A DNA stretch of 64,000 nucleotides from Rhizobium esperanzae (GTDB lineage Bacteria > Pseudomonadota > Alphaproteobacteria > Rhizobiales > Rhizobiaceae): contig NZ_MXPU01000005.1 in NCBI RefSeq assembly GCF_002204185.1, positions 124,001 through 188,000 on the forward strand. Direction: 5' to 3'. Shown in pieces: positions 26,146-34,210 of the stretch. Both the position numbers and the translations under genes were made by a program. Position 1 is the first letter of the stretch. The number at the start of each line of letters is the position of its first letter. A model generated the notes under the pieces. That model was given only the letters and a program-made list of their open reading frames with translations, had not been told where the DNA came from and made no database searches.

Positions 26146-27159
26146 TCACACACGCTTGAAGATTTCGAATTCGGTTTCCGGAATAGTCAGACGATATTCG
26201 ATGCGGCCGGGCACAAGGCTCAATTCCGCTTTGCCGTTGACAGACGAGGGCACGACACGCTCCAGCACGGTGCGGCCGAAGCTGTTGTCGCTGAACTCAT
26301 GGACTTCCGACTGGTCCTGCAGCACTTCGGCCCAGACGATCTCGATCGCCTTTCTGTCGTTGATCATCGCTTCGCGGCAGTTCAACGTGATTGAGGCGGC
26401 GCCGCCTGATATTGCCCCGTAGGAAGCGGAATTGACAATGAGCTCGTGCAGGGCGAGGCCGAGATGCACGGCGGCATTCGGCGTCAGATGGGCATTGATG
26501 CCGTAGATCGGCATGGAGCCTGATGTCTCCGGCCAGTAGGGAGCGAACTGTTTTTCGGCGAGCTCGAAGAGATAGGCGCCCCGCCAGCTCGAATCCGTGA
26601 CGAGGTCCTGGGAATTGGAAAGCGATTGCAGCCTGCCGCGGAACTTGAGGAGGAAGCTGTCGAGCGAGAGCGTGTTGCGCGCAGTTTGGGTCGCAATGCC
26701 CTGAATGATGGCGAGAAGATTCTTCGAACGGTGTGATAGCTCACGCAGCAGCGATTTCAGCACTTTTTCACGATGCCGGCTTTCAGTGACCTCAGTCATC
26801 ACGGATAGAAGTCCAAGCGTGCCGCGGTCGCCGGTGCGTTGGATCTTCAATTCATAGGTACGCATTTCCCCGTCGACGTCGATCTCGACCTCGGCATTGT
26901 TGGGAATGCCAGTCTCCAGCACCTTGCGTTTCAGCGCCGTCAGATATTGCCCATGGACATCGCCGAATAGGGCGGCATCACTGCCGCCGGGCATAAAAAG
27001 CGCTGCGAAATGCGGCGGCAGATTTTCGGCGTAGAAGATTGAAAGCCGGGCGTCCTGGCAGAGGATCGAAATCCCGGCGCTGCCGAGCGCCCGCTCCATC
27101 ATTGCGGCTTTGCCTTCGAAGGTGAAAGGCGTGCCCGACAATGGTTCAGTCGTATTCAC
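26146..27159 (-). CDS. PAS-containing HWE/HisKA_2-family histidine kinase of the general stress response
   Basis: The 337-residue soluble kinase has an N-terminal PAS-like sensor (about 25-125) and a HisKA_2/HWE kinase core. The phospho-acceptor is H143 in LLRELSHRSKNLLAII, and the ATP-binding N box reads LALHELIVNSASYGA (about 230). There is no membrane segment, so the signal is probably cytoplasmic. It follows phyR on the same strand after about 170 bases and has its own EcfG-type promoter (17-base spacer). Kinases of this family commonly phosphorylate PhyR, which is the inferred partner here. Confidence 0.88.
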   Translation of the reverse strand: MNTTEPLSGTPFTFEGKAAMMERALGSAGISILCQDARLSIFYAENLPPHFAALFMPGGSDAALFGDVHGQYLTALKRKVLETGIPNNAEVEIDVDGEMRTYELKIQRTGDRGTLGLLSVMTEVTESRHREKVLKSLLRELSHRSKNLLAIIQGIATQTARNTLSLDSFLLKFRGRLQSLSNSQDLVTDSSWRGAYLFELAEKQFAPYWPETSGSMPIYGINAHLTPNAAVHLGLALHELIVNSASYGAISGGAASITLNCREAMINDRKAIEIVWAEVLQDQSEVHEFSDNSFGRTVLERVVPSSVNGKAELSLVPGRIEYRLTIPETEFEIFKRV

Positions 27160-27282
27160 TCGGCCGCCTTTCCCTGTGACATCTCGGAGCGTCGCTTAAC
27201 GGAACGCCGCGCCACCCCTGCCAACTCTAGAATAAAGCGCTGCAAAAACCGTTAAATTCATCGGGCGCCCCGGTAGCACCGG

Positions 27283-27308
27283 AACGCCTGTCTCGGCGGT
27301 TTGGTTCC
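27283..27308 (-). promoter_or_regulatory. EcfG-type promoter of the stress kinase gene
   Basis: Minus strand: GGAAC (27308-27304), 17 bases, CGTT (27286-27283). Both elements are exact and the spacing is within the accepted 16-17. It lies between the phyR stop and the kinase start and predicts a leader of about 115 bases. Confidence 0.6.
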
Positions 27309-27328
27309 GAGGACCGGAAAATTGCGTC

Positions 27329-28123
27329 TCAGGCGGCTACCTTGGTCGATTCATTGAAGAAAAGCGCTTGACTGATCAGGGCTTTGACCATGTCGGGATT
27401 GAACGGTTTGGTGACCAGGAAAGTGGGTTCGGGGCGTTCGCCCGTCAAAAGCCGTTCCGGGAACGCGGTGATGAAGATCACCGGCACGCTCGACGTCTTG
27501 AGGATGTCGTTGACGGCGTCTATGCCGGAACTGCCGTCGGCAAGCTGGATGTCGGCGAGCACCATGCTCGGCTTTGTCTTGTTGTAGAGCGCTACGGCTT
27601 CGGCATGCGTACGGGCAATGCCGGTGACGCGATGGCCGAGGCTTTCGACCATCTGCTCTATATCCATGGCGATCAGCGGTTCATCCTCGATAATCATGAT
27701 GTCGGTTGCAACCTGACGGGAGATTTCCTGCGAGGCCTTGTCGAGCAACTGCATGACGTCCTGTTCATCGAGTTCGAGAATTTCCGCGATTTCCGCAACG
27801 CGAAAATTCTCCACCGAAGCGAGCAGGAAGGCCTGACGGGCGCCCGGCGAAACCTTGGACAGGTTGAGCGTGGCGCGCTGTTCCCATGCATAAGGGGAAG
27901 TCGGCTCCGGAATCTGCACCGCAGTGGAACCAAACAGTTGCGTGAACAGTTTGTAAAGTGCGACCCGGTCATTGGCCGTATCCGGGAAAATCGACAAATC
28001 GGCTATAATGGCTTCGAGAACGGCAGCGACGTAAGCATCGCCTGAAGTCTGGGTGCCGGTAAGGGCGCGGGAATAGCGACGCAGATAAGGAAGGTGCGGC
28101 GCAATTCGAGTAGAAAGTGTCAT
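27329..28123 (-). CDS. phyR: Anti-anti-sigma response regulator PhyR
   Basis: The 264-residue protein combines an N-terminal ECF-sigma-like domain (about 5-135, mimicking sigma regions 2 and 4) with a C-terminal receiver. The receiver has the acidic pair E146/D147, the phospho-acceptor D191 in MVLADIQLAD, and the variant output motif FITAFPERLL followed by TKPF that typifies PhyR. When phosphorylated, PhyR binds NepR through its sigma-like domain and frees EcfG. The ATG at 28123, with GGGAG upstream, is preferred over a longer frame. A perfect EcfG promoter lies upstream, which closes a positive loop. It diverges from nepR-ecfG. Confidence 0.96.
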   Translation of the reverse strand: MTLSTRIAPHLPYLRRYSRALTGTQTSGDAYVAAVLEAIIADLSIFPDTANDRVALYKLFTQLFGSTAVQIPEPTSPYAWEQRATLNLSKVSPGARQAFLLASVENFRVAEIAEILELDEQDVMQLLDKASQEISRQVATDIMIIEDEPLIAMDIEQMVESLGHRVTGIARTHAEAVALYNKTKPSMVLADIQLADGSSGIDAVNDILKTSSVPVIFITAFPERLLTGERPEPTFLVTKPFNPDMVKALISQALFFNESTKVAA

Positions 28124-28168
28124 CAAGGGCTCCCGTATGCAGGCCGGTCGTAGGTTCAATGAGCGGTT

Positions 28169-28193
28169 AACGCTGCCTTGGTAAAAAAGTTCC
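28169..28193 (-). promoter_or_regulatory. Consensus EcfG promoter of phyR
   Basis: Minus strand: GGAAC (28193-28189), 16 bases, CGTT (28172-28169). The -10 is 46 bases before the phyR start. Autoregulation of phyR by its sigma factor is known in related bacteria. Confidence 0.8.
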
Positions 28194-28370
28194 GGAACGG
28201 CAGGAACTTTTTTTGTCGGGCCGCATTATTCCACCCGACAAAGAAAGGGCGTAGCATTTTGATCCATGCCGCGGCAAATATCAGCGATATCGATAGTGGA
28301 ACGGTCGGTGTCGATGGTTGATTTCTTGATTGCACGCCTCCGGAACAGATAACGGTGAGAAGACGAGTTG

Positions 28371-28577
28371 ATGACTACACGCAATAAAGAGGCGGCGGAT
28401 CAGCGGAAGCTGGAGCTGCGGGCAAGCGATATTCTGGACCCGAACAACCAGATCGGCGTCAAGCTGCGGTCGCTTTATGCCGCGGTACAGGAAGAGGCGA
28501 TTCCCGATCGTTTTCTCGACCTTCTCGAAAAGCTCGACCATGCTGAAATGATGGCTTCTGCCAAGATGGCCGAATAG
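28371..28577 (+). CDS. nepR: Anti-sigma factor NepR
   Basis: This 68-residue protein carries the NepR core IGVKLRSLYAAVQEEAIPDR followed by FLDLLEKLD (about 29-57), with charged, probably disordered ends. NepR holds EcfG inactive until phosphorylated PhyR captures it. It is the first gene of a two-gene operon with ecfG 9 bases downstream. The ATG at 28371 is preferred over a TTG one codon earlier. I could not find an EcfG promoter with standard spacing for it. The nearest, GGAAC at 28203 with CATT 16 bases on, is weak, so it may have a separate housekeeping promoter. Confidence 0.93.
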   Translation: MTTRNKEAADQRKLELRASDILDPNNQIGVKLRSLYAAVQEEAIPDRFLDLLEKLDHAEMMASAKMAE

Positions 28578-28586
28578 GATCGCCGC

Positions 28587-29144
28587 ATGGAAGAGAAACT
28601 GCAACCCAGCTTTAAGCGGGAATTGCTGGCGGCCCTCCCTAGCCTTCGCGCTTTTGCCATTTCGCTGATCGGACGCCACGATCGCGCCGACGATCTCGTC
28701 CAGGACACCATCATGAAGGCCTGGGCCAAGCAGGACCATTTCGAGATGGGCACCAATATGAAGGCCTGGCTCTTCACGATCCTGCGTAACGAACTCTACA
28801 GCCAGATGCGCAAGAGCGGTCGCGAGGTGCAGGACAGCGACGGGCTGTTCACGGAATCGATGGCCATGCATCCCTCGCAGTATGGCGCGCTCGATCTGCA
28901 GGATTTCAAGAAGGCGCTCGATCAGCTGCCGCCGGACCAGCGCGAGGCGATCATCCTCGTCGGCGCCTCGGGATTTTCGTACGAAGAGGCGGCCGAAATC
29001 TGCGGCTGCGCTGTCGGCACCATCAAAAGCCGCGTCAACCGGGCGCGGCAGCGCCTGCAGGAACTGCTGCAAATTTCAGGCGAGGCCGATTTCGGCCCGG
29101 ATGCGACCTCGGCGCCGCTGACATCGAAGGCTTTTGCGTTCTGA
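28587..29144 (+). CDS. ecfG: General stress response ECF sigma factor EcfG
   Basis: The 185-residue ECF sigma factor has region 2 (about 18-80, RADDLVQDTIMKAWAKQDHF) and region 4 (about 110-165, LPPDQREAIILVGASGFSYE, then a helix ending in GTIKSRVNRARQRL). It belongs to the EcfG group, controlled by NepR, and recognises GGAAC-N16/17-CGTT. It follows nepR by 9 bases, which fits co-translation of sigma factor and anti-sigma. A tail of about 20 residues after region 4 has no clear function. Its regulon in this window probably includes phyR, the kinase, the small RNA, the DUF883 operon, the glycine-zipper gene and perhaps treZ and the GH13 gene. Confidence 0.95.
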   Translation: MEEKLQPSFKRELLAALPSLRAFAISLIGRHDRADDLVQDTIMKAWAKQDHFEMGTNMKAWLFTILRNELYSQMRKSGREVQDSDGLFTESMAMHPSQYGALDLQDFKKALDQLPPDQREAIILVGASGFSYEEAAEICGCAVGTIKSRVNRARQRLQELLQISGEADFGPDATSAPLTSKAFAF

Positions 29145-29255
29145 GAGGTGTACGTGGAGCCGATCGGCTCTTCGGAGCGCCGGCTTCTGCCTCGGTGGGG
29201 CCGGGGGAATGGGCGCATTCGCGTAAAGGTTGCTTGGGCGCCACCTCTCCACCCC

Positions 29256-29280
29256 CATTCCTGTGGCAAGCACAGGAATG
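29256..29280. repeat. Short perfect hairpin downstream of ecfG
   Basis: CATTCCTGTG (29256-29265) and CACAGGAATG (29271-29280) form a 10-bp stem with loop GCAAG. There is no T run on either side. The sequence resembles a short repeat found between genes in rhizobia. It may end or protect the ecfG mRNA. Confidence 0.55.
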
Positions 29281-29338
29281 ATGGAGGTTAGCATGTTGCC
29301 GCTATCAGTAACCGCCGCCAAGGCTTTGTCGTTCTCCC

Positions 29339-29737
29339 TTAATCCTCCCGCTTCGAACCCATAAGATTGGCCGCGACGATGGCGGCCAGCACCCCGGCGG
29401 TGAGCAGCGGTTGGGCGCGGACGAGGCCGATGCCGACCGTCGCCAGAGATTCCAGCGCCGCACGGCGATCGCGGGCGCGGCGTGCCTCGCGGGCGTTGAT
29501 GATCGACATCACCACCAGCACTATGATTGCAATCAGCAGCGCGCCGACGGCCAGGAAGAGGACGGCGGCAAGCGGACCGTAGATGCCGGCGAGCCAAATG
29601 GCGCCGGCGGCCACCGCCAGCGCATAGGCTGTGAGGAGGAAGAGCGCGGCAAGCGCGATGAAGATGCTGTTGCGTTTGACGCGCGCAACGGTCCGATGCA
29701 CGCTTGCGCCCGTCAGCAGGCTGAGGATCGAGAGCAT
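29339..29737 (-). CDS. Small integral membrane protein, function unknown
   Basis: The 132-residue protein has three to four membrane helices (about 25-48, 52-78 and 108-125) separated by a basic, coiled-coil-like stretch EARRARDRRAAL. I do not recognise a named family. It lies 9 bases after the DUF883 gene, so it shares that operon and its EcfG promoter. Pairs of a DUF883-type protein and a small membrane protein are common in stress regulons, where both sit in the inner membrane, possibly bound to ribosomes or the envelope. The role is inferred from context only. Confidence 0.75.
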   Translation of the reverse strand: MLSILSLLTGASVHRTVARVKRNSIFIALAALFLLTAYALAVAAGAIWLAGIYGPLAAVLFLAVGALLIAIIVLVVMSIINAREARRARDRRAALESLATVGIGLVRAQPLLTAGVLAAIVAANLMGSKRED

Positions 29738-29746
29738 CGCGCTTCC

Positions 29747-30091
29747 TCAGCGACGAGCGAGGAAGGCGATGGCCAAGCCCAAAGCGGCAGCGGCGCCAAT
29801 GGTTGCCAGCGGATGATTGCGCACCGTCTCGCGCATTTCAGTCGCGCCGCGCTCGTAACCGTGCTGCAGCTCGCGCAGCAGATCCTCGCTGCGGCCGAGC
29901 AGTTCCTCAAAGCCAGCGCTTGCCTGGCTGCGAAGCTTCTCGCTCTGATGGCGTGAGTTCTTGCCGACGAGGCGCGTGAGTTCGGCGAGCTCGTCGCGCA
30001 ATGCCTCGATCTGTTCTTCGATGCCGGATTCAAGATGGTGGAAGGTGCCGTTGCGGCGGCTGCGGCCGGACTGGAAGATAGAATAGCTCAT
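29747..30091 (-). CDS. DUF883/ElaB-YqjD-like membrane-anchored protein
   Basis: The 114-residue protein has a long amphipathic, charged helix (about 20-85, EEQIEALRDELAELTRLV and onward) ending in a C-terminal membrane anchor (PLATIGAAAALGLAIAFLARR). This is the layout of the ElaB/YqjD family, stress-induced proteins that tether ribosomes to the inner membrane in E. coli. It is the first gene of a two-gene operon. A perfect EcfG promoter lies about 110 bases upstream, so it is probably a general-stress-response target. Confidence 0.85.
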   Translation of the reverse strand: MSYSIFQSGRSRRNGTFHHLESGIEEQIEALRDELAELTRLVGKNSRHQSEKLRSQASAGFEELLGRSEDLLRELQHGYERGATEMRETVRNHPLATIGAAAALGLAIAFLARR

Positions 30092-30200
30092 GGCTGTCTC
30101 CGTTGGCTGGGCGTGCGCAAGCCCGCCTGTTTCGCACGAGGGTCACCACCGTCCGTTGCATGAATGATGTCGCCCGGCATTGACCCAGATCATTGCCGAC

Positions 30201-30225
30201 AACGTGTTGAAGGGGCAAAAGTTCC
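30201..30225 (-). promoter_or_regulatory. Consensus EcfG promoter of the DUF883 operon
   Basis: Minus strand: GGAAC (30225-30221), 16 bases, CGTT (30204-30201). It is upstream of the DUF883 gene with a leader of about 105 bases and lies in the short gap before the hmuV remnant. Confidence 0.75.
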
Positions 30226-30237
30226 GCCTGCGCAGGC

Positions 30238-31042
30238 TCAGGCACGGGAGAGGGCGCTGTGGGCGAGCACGAAACCCGTGCCGTCGGCCGGGATTTGGTT
30301 AATCCGCAGCGCGCACCCAAACACCGAGAGCATCGTCGCGTCGGTCATCACCTCCTCGATGCTTACGGCGGCTGTGAGCCGGCCGGATTTCATCAGCACG
30401 GTGCGGTCGGCAAAAAGCGCAGTCAGGTTGAAGTCGTGCATGACGGCGATAACGCCGCCGCCGCGCTCGTAGAACGTGCGGGCGAGGGACGTGATGGTCA
30501 ACTGGTGACTGATGTCGAGGCTCGAGGCCGGCTCGTCAAGCAGCAGCCAGCAGGGCTTGCCGTCGACGACGGGCTCGGAGATCCGGCAGAGCACGCGGGC
30601 AAGCTGCACGCGCTGCTGCTCGCCGCCGGAGAGTTCCTGGTAAAAGCGGCCTTCGAAGCCGACAAGGTCGACGGCGGCGAGGGCGGCCGCCGCCGTCTGA
30701 TCTGATTTGCCAGGGTGCAGGTTCGGGCCCGCGGTCAGACCCATGCGGGCGATCTCGCGCACGGGTGAAGGGAAAGGAGATGGTGCTTGCCTGCGGCAGC
30801 ACGCCGCGAATGGCAGCAAGCTGCTAAGGCTTCAGCCCGTTCACCTCGTTGCCGCCGATGCGCACGCAACCATGATAGGCGAGCTCGCCTGATATCGCCC
30901 TCATCGTCGTCGTCTTGCCGGAGCCGTTCGGCCCGGTGATCGCTGTCAGCTCTCCGGCCTTTGCGGTGAAAGCGACGTCGCTGATGATGGCCTTGCCGGA
31001 TAGGCGCACGGAGAGGCCGGACAATTCGATCATCTCAGTCAC
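30238..31042 (-). pseudogene. hmuV: Broken haem ABC transporter ATPase HmuV
   Basis: The sequence encodes an almost full-length HmuV ATPase with Walker A GPNGSGKTT, signature LSGGEQQRVQLARVL, Walker B LLLDEPASSLD and the switch histidine in VMHDF. Two lesions split it. A TAG stops the frame after GGNEVNGLKP (about 30824) where HmuV has tryptophan. About 60 bases on, near 30765, one extra C in the run before GTGCGCGAG shifts the frame. Restoring both gives one continuous protein. Two separate inactivating changes argue against a sequencing error. It would have powered haem import with HmuU and HmuT. Confidence 0.9.
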
Positions 31043-31270
31043 TCACCATGTTGCCCAGAGGACAAGGCGCGAACGCTGCCGCAGCAGGATCCACAGGAAC
31101 GGCCCGCCGACCGCCGCGATAATGATGCCGATCGGCGGTTCGGCCGGGGCGACGAGGGCTGCCTCTGAGATCTTCAGCTGGGCGGCGAGGTCGCGCTCGC
31201 GCATCTTCGGATTCTCGGCGCGAAACGCCCGGATTTCCGCTGACGCCGGTCTTGTCTGCCCGGTCCTGTC
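31043..31270 (-). pseudogene. hmuS'-'hmuU deletion fusion
   Basis: The open stretch begins with the N-terminal signature of the haem-handling protein HmuS (AEIRAFRAENPKMRERDLAA, then QLKISEAALV). Without a frame change it passes near 31165 into the C-terminal end of the haem permease HmuU (APAEPPIGIIIAAVGGPF, then LWILLRQR), stopping just before hmuV. The normal rhizobial order is hmuPSTUV, so one deletion has removed most of hmuS, all of hmuT and most of hmuU. No ATG or good ribosome site starts the frame. The product would not be functional in haem uptake. Confidence 0.85.
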
Positions 31271-31275
31271 TTACC

Positions 31276-31470
31276 CTACTTTTTGAGAATGAGCTTGCCC
31301 TGGCGGGTGATCTTCAGGCGACAGTGCAAGCCGTCGTGTCTGATCATGATCTCGTTCGTGCCGCGGAAAAGATCCGCGTTTTCGACGATCCGGTGCTGCG
31401 CCGCAGGCTCGCTCTGCAGTGGCGCATGCTTAAAGCTATCTGGCTTTTCAGCCATCATTTCGGTTGGCAA
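31276..31470 (-). CDS. hmuP: Haemin uptake protein HmuP (HemP family)
   Basis: The 64-residue protein carries the HemP/HmuP core ADLFRGTNEIMIRHDGLHCR followed by LKITRQGKLILKK. HmuP proteins act in haem-uptake operons, in some bacteria as co-activators of haem receptor expression. It is intact and first in what was an hmuPSTUV operon, directly upstream of the hmuS'-'hmuU scar. A RirA-type iron box lies 50 bases upstream. The start may be at 31470 or at the second methionine a few codons in. Retention of hmuP alone suggests a regulatory role independent of the lost importer. Confidence 0.85.
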   Translation of the reverse strand: MPTEMMAEKPDSFKHAPLQSEPAAQHRIVENADLFRGTNEIMIRHDGLHCRLKITRQGKLILKK

Positions 31471-31519
31471 TTTCGTGGGGCCGGGGGTGAGGGTTCCCCG
31501 CTTGTGATGACAAATATCT

Positions 31520-31534
31520 TGACTTTAGTACTCA
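31520..31534. promoter_or_regulatory. Iron-responsive operator (RirA-type) between hmuP and the tonB gene pair
   Basis: TGA-N9-TCA (TGACTTTAGTACTCA) matches the rhizobial iron-responsive operator seen by RirA. It lies 50 bases upstream of hmuP and about 100 bases upstream of the divergent gene before tonB, so it could control both directions. Confidence 0.6.
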
Positions 31535-31632
31535 TAGTTTTCTAAAGACGCAATAGGAGACTAATACAGTCAAGTTTTTGAGATTGCTGATTTGAGGCCG
31601 CCTCGAGGTGGTTCGCGACAATAGCGGAGAAG

Positions 31633-32057
31633 ATGATGACGGTGAAGTTTGCGGCTGTAGCGGCCGGCATGATGATGGCGGTTTCAAGTGTAGCCCAAGC
31701 GCAGGACGCGGCAGGCGCCAAGCTGGATGTCGAACTCAACGCTCTGGCGCCATCGCAAAAGGGCTGCATGATGACCTTCGTTGCTGAGAACAATCTTCAG
31801 GCGCCGATCAACAAGGTCCCTTCGAACTCGCCTTCTTCAACGACAGGAACGCCGTCGACCGCATCACCGTTCTCGATTTCCGCGATCTGCCCCAGGGCAA
31901 GAAGCGCGTGCGCCAGTTCGACATGCCGAATGTCAAATGCGAGAGCGTGACCCGCATCCTCATCAACGACACGCCGGTCTGCGACGGGCCGGCTGCCGGC
32001 GAATGTATGAAGGGTATCGTCACCCGCTCGCAGAGCTCCGTCCCCTTCGAGGGATAA
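31633..32057 (+). pseudogene. Exported hypothetical protein upstream of tonB, frameshifted
   Basis: A signal peptide (ending SSVAQA-QDA) is followed by the start of a small periplasmic protein (LDVELNALAPSQKGCMMTF). Near 31820, after QAPINKV, one base appears to be missing from a run of C. The conserved-looking continuation (FELAFFNDRNAVDRITVLDF, then DLPQGKKRVRQFDMPN) is in another frame and ends at 32057. A protein of this kind lies next to tonB in other rhizobia, as I recall. The lesion could be a sequencing error in a homopolymer or part of the decay seen in the hmu genes. Confidence 0.75.
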
Positions 32058-32114
32058 GAAGACGCCGGGGATGAACCCCGGCGGGCATGTTTCAGGCTGT
32101 CCGAGGCGTAGACA

Positions 32115-33416
32115 ATGGCGATTTCAGCGAAGTCCAGATCGAGACGCGTGCTCATCGGGGAGGCGGACGCCGGCGGCAGCCTGAATGAGAATATGCCCGG
32201 GATGCATCCCGGCCACGAGCTTTCCGAATTGCGCAACGCGCAGCGGCAGCCGGCCGGCGAAACGGTGTTCCACTACACGCGTTTTGCGCAGATATCCTCC
32301 TTTCCCGATCATCCGGAAAGCGTGCCGGCGGCTACCGTTCCTCCGCCGCCGATGGACGCGGCGGTGGAAAAGCAGGAGGACGAGCAGAAGCCGGTGCGGC
32401 GGCGGGTGGCGCTGAGTTGCGCCGGCTCGTTCTTCTTTCATGCTGCGTTGGCCGCCACGCTGTTTGCCGTGATGCCTGCGCCCTCGGATGAGACGCTGAT
32501 GGAGGCGGGCGAGGCGATCAGCGTGGTCATGCTCGGCAGTTCCGACGCCGATCAGAGTGCAGCCGGCGAGACTGAAGTGACGATACAGGAAGAAGTGGTC
32601 CCCGAGGCTGTTGAACCCGATACGGTTAAGCCAGTCGAAACAGCGGAAGTACAGCCGGAAACCGTGCAGCCGGCTGACGCAGAGCCGGTCGAGACCGTCC
32701 AGCCTGTACAGGACGTTACGCGTCAGTCAGCCGAGACGGTTGCGACTGCAGAACCGGAAGTTCTCGTATCGGAAACCTCTGCCGAAACGTCCGTCGCACA
32801 GCCAATGTCGACGGTGGTGCCGGAACAGCCAGTGAGCGAACCGCCAACGGCAGCTGCAATTCAATCCGAATCCGAAGAGATCAAGCCTGTCGAGGCGGCT
32901 CCTGTTTCTCCCGAGTCGGAACCGCCGACAGAAGTGGTTATTCCGCAATCGAAGCCGAAGCTGGAGAAGCCTGTAGAAAAGAAGGTGGCGGAAAGAAAAC
33001 AGCCTCCGAAGAAAGCACAGGGTTCGGAAGGCGATGCCAAGCAGGAATCTCGCAGAGGAGCTGCCGACGGTCAAGCTGACACCAACTCCGATAACGATTC
33101 GCGGACATCCGGGGGCAGGGAAGGCGCTGGCGGTGCTTCTCAGGCAAATTACACGGGTAAGGTTTTTTCGCGCCTATCTCGTTGTATCGACCGGCTGAAG
33201 TCGCAATATCGGGATACTGCGGTATCCCTAAGAGTTCGCGTCATGGTCAATAGCGACGGAAATGTCACCTTATCGCGCATCACTAGAGGCTCCGGAATGG
33301 CCGACGTGGATAACGCGGTTCTAGGCAGCCTGAATTCCTGCAATGTTCCCGCTTTGCCTGATGGATGGGGGGCTTCGCACACATTCGACTTTCCGGTCCA
33401 AGTCACAGCCCGATAA
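32115..33416 (+). CDS. tonB: TonB energy-transducing protein
   Basis: The 433-residue protein transmits proton-motive force to outer-membrane siderophore and haem receptors. A cytoplasmic stretch of about 95 residues precedes the only membrane helix (about 98-120, VALSCAGSFFFHAALAATLF). A long periplasmic spacer follows, rich in Pro, Glu and Val (about 125-315), then a TonB C-terminal domain (about 345-433, VSLRVRVMVNSDGNVTLSRI). The N-terminal extension is unusual beside E. coli TonB but occurs in rhizobia. No exbB or exbD is next to it. It is intact although the haem importer beside it is broken, since it also serves siderophores. Confidence 0.9.
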   Translation: MAISAKSRSRRVLIGEADAGGSLNENMPGMHPGHELSELRNAQRQPAGETVFHYTRFAQISSFPDHPESVPAATVPPPPMDAAVEKQEDEQKPVRRRVALSCAGSFFFHAALAATLFAVMPAPSDETLMEAGEAISVVMLGSSDADQSAAGETEVTIQEEVVPEAVEPDTVKPVETAEVQPETVQPADAEPVETVQPVQDVTRQSAETVATAEPEVLVSETSAETSVAQPMSTVVPEQPVSEPPTAAAIQSESEEIKPVEAAPVSPESEPPTEVVIPQSKPKLEKPVEKKVAERKQPPKKAQGSEGDAKQESRRGAADGQADTNSDNDSRTSGGREGAGGASQANYTGKVFSRLSRCIDRLKSQYRDTAVSLRVRVMVNSDGNVTLSRITRGSGMADVDNAVLGSLNSCNVPALPDGWGASHTFDFPVQVTAR

Positions 33417-33525
33417 AATATGATAAGAGTAATCAACTTTATACTTTACTACAAAAATCAAGTTTAATAAGGTCCGTTCGCACACGCAGGAATCGTGTGA
33501 CGATCAACGAGCGAACGGGTGGTAA

Positions 33526-33996
33526 ATGGCTCGCAAGGGCAAGAAGGGTTCGAACCGGGAGGTCCGCGACAGCGCGGGCGAGGACGCAAGTCAGGCATCC
33601 CCCGGACGGTCCAAACTGGATGGCCGCAGTTTCCTCTATGTCGGCGGGCGTGACTGCCAGGTGGCGCATCTTCGCCAAATCTGCAGCAATTTCGGCGCCG
33701 AGCTCATTCATCACGACGGCGGCTTGCGCGAAGCGGTTTCGCGCATCGATACCGTGCTTCCTTCGGTCGACTGCGTGTTCTGCCCGATCGACTGTATCAG
33801 CCACGATGCCTGCCTTCGGGTGAAGACCGGCTGCAAGAAGTTCGGCAAGGCCTTCATCCCGCTGCGCAACGGCAGCAAATCCAGCCTGGAGCGTGCGCTG
33901 CAGACGATGAACGAACGAGACAATTCCGATGAACGACCAGCATCCCGACGGCTTCACCATGATCGGCCTACACAAGCTTGCCGCGCAGAGCAGTGA
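33526..33996 (+). CDS. DUF2325 domain protein
   Basis: The 156-residue protein begins with a basic, disordered stretch (about 1-30) followed by a DUF2325 domain (about 34-120): LDGRSFLYVGGRDCQVAHLR, ELIHHDGGLREA, CPIDCISHDACLRVKTGCKK. Its cysteines and histidines suggest metal or redox chemistry. The family is uncharacterised. In iron- and haem-linked loci it may take part in iron handling; this is inference from position only. An overlapping small frame starts inside its end. The last 25 residues (RRLHHDRPTQACRAEQ) are not conserved in character and lie over the next gene. Confidence 0.8.
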   Translation: MARKGKKGSNREVRDSAGEDASQASPGRSKLDGRSFLYVGGRDCQVAHLRQICSNFGAELIHHDGGLREAVSRIDTVLPSVDCVFCPIDCISHDACLRVKTGCKKFGKAFIPLRNGSKSSLERALQTMNERDNSDERPASRRLHHDRPTQACRAEQ

Positions 33997-34201
33997 CGGC
34001 CTCGTGCCCGAACTCTACCAGCTTTTCCAGCAGCATGCCGAACGCCGGCAGTTCCATCCGAATGTGATACTCTTCCCGACCTGGGAGGCGCGCATGCCCG
34101 GCGAAGCGACGACGAGACCGCTTGGCCCGGCGGCGGCAAACGGCAAAAATATTCTCGCCTTTCCCGCGCTTGCGGCAAGGGCGGGTAAGAGGAAGGGGTA
34201 G
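33929..34201 (+). CDS. Small hypothetical protein overlapping the DUF2325 gene
   Basis: A 90-residue frame begins inside the end of the DUF2325 gene (68-base overlap) and stops 9 bases before the monooxygenase gene. It reads GFTMIGLHKLAAQSSDGLVP and ILFPTWEARMP, soluble and without membrane helices. The ribosome site is weak, so translation may be coupled to the upstream gene. Its place fills the gap between two related genes with suitable spacing, which supports a real gene. I do not recognise a family. Confidence 0.55.
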   Translation: MNDQHPDGFTMIGLHKLAAQSSDGLVPELYQLFQQHAERRQFHPNVILFPTWEARMPGEATTRPLGPAAANGKNILAFPALAARAGKRKG

Positions 34202-34210
34202 GGAGATTTC

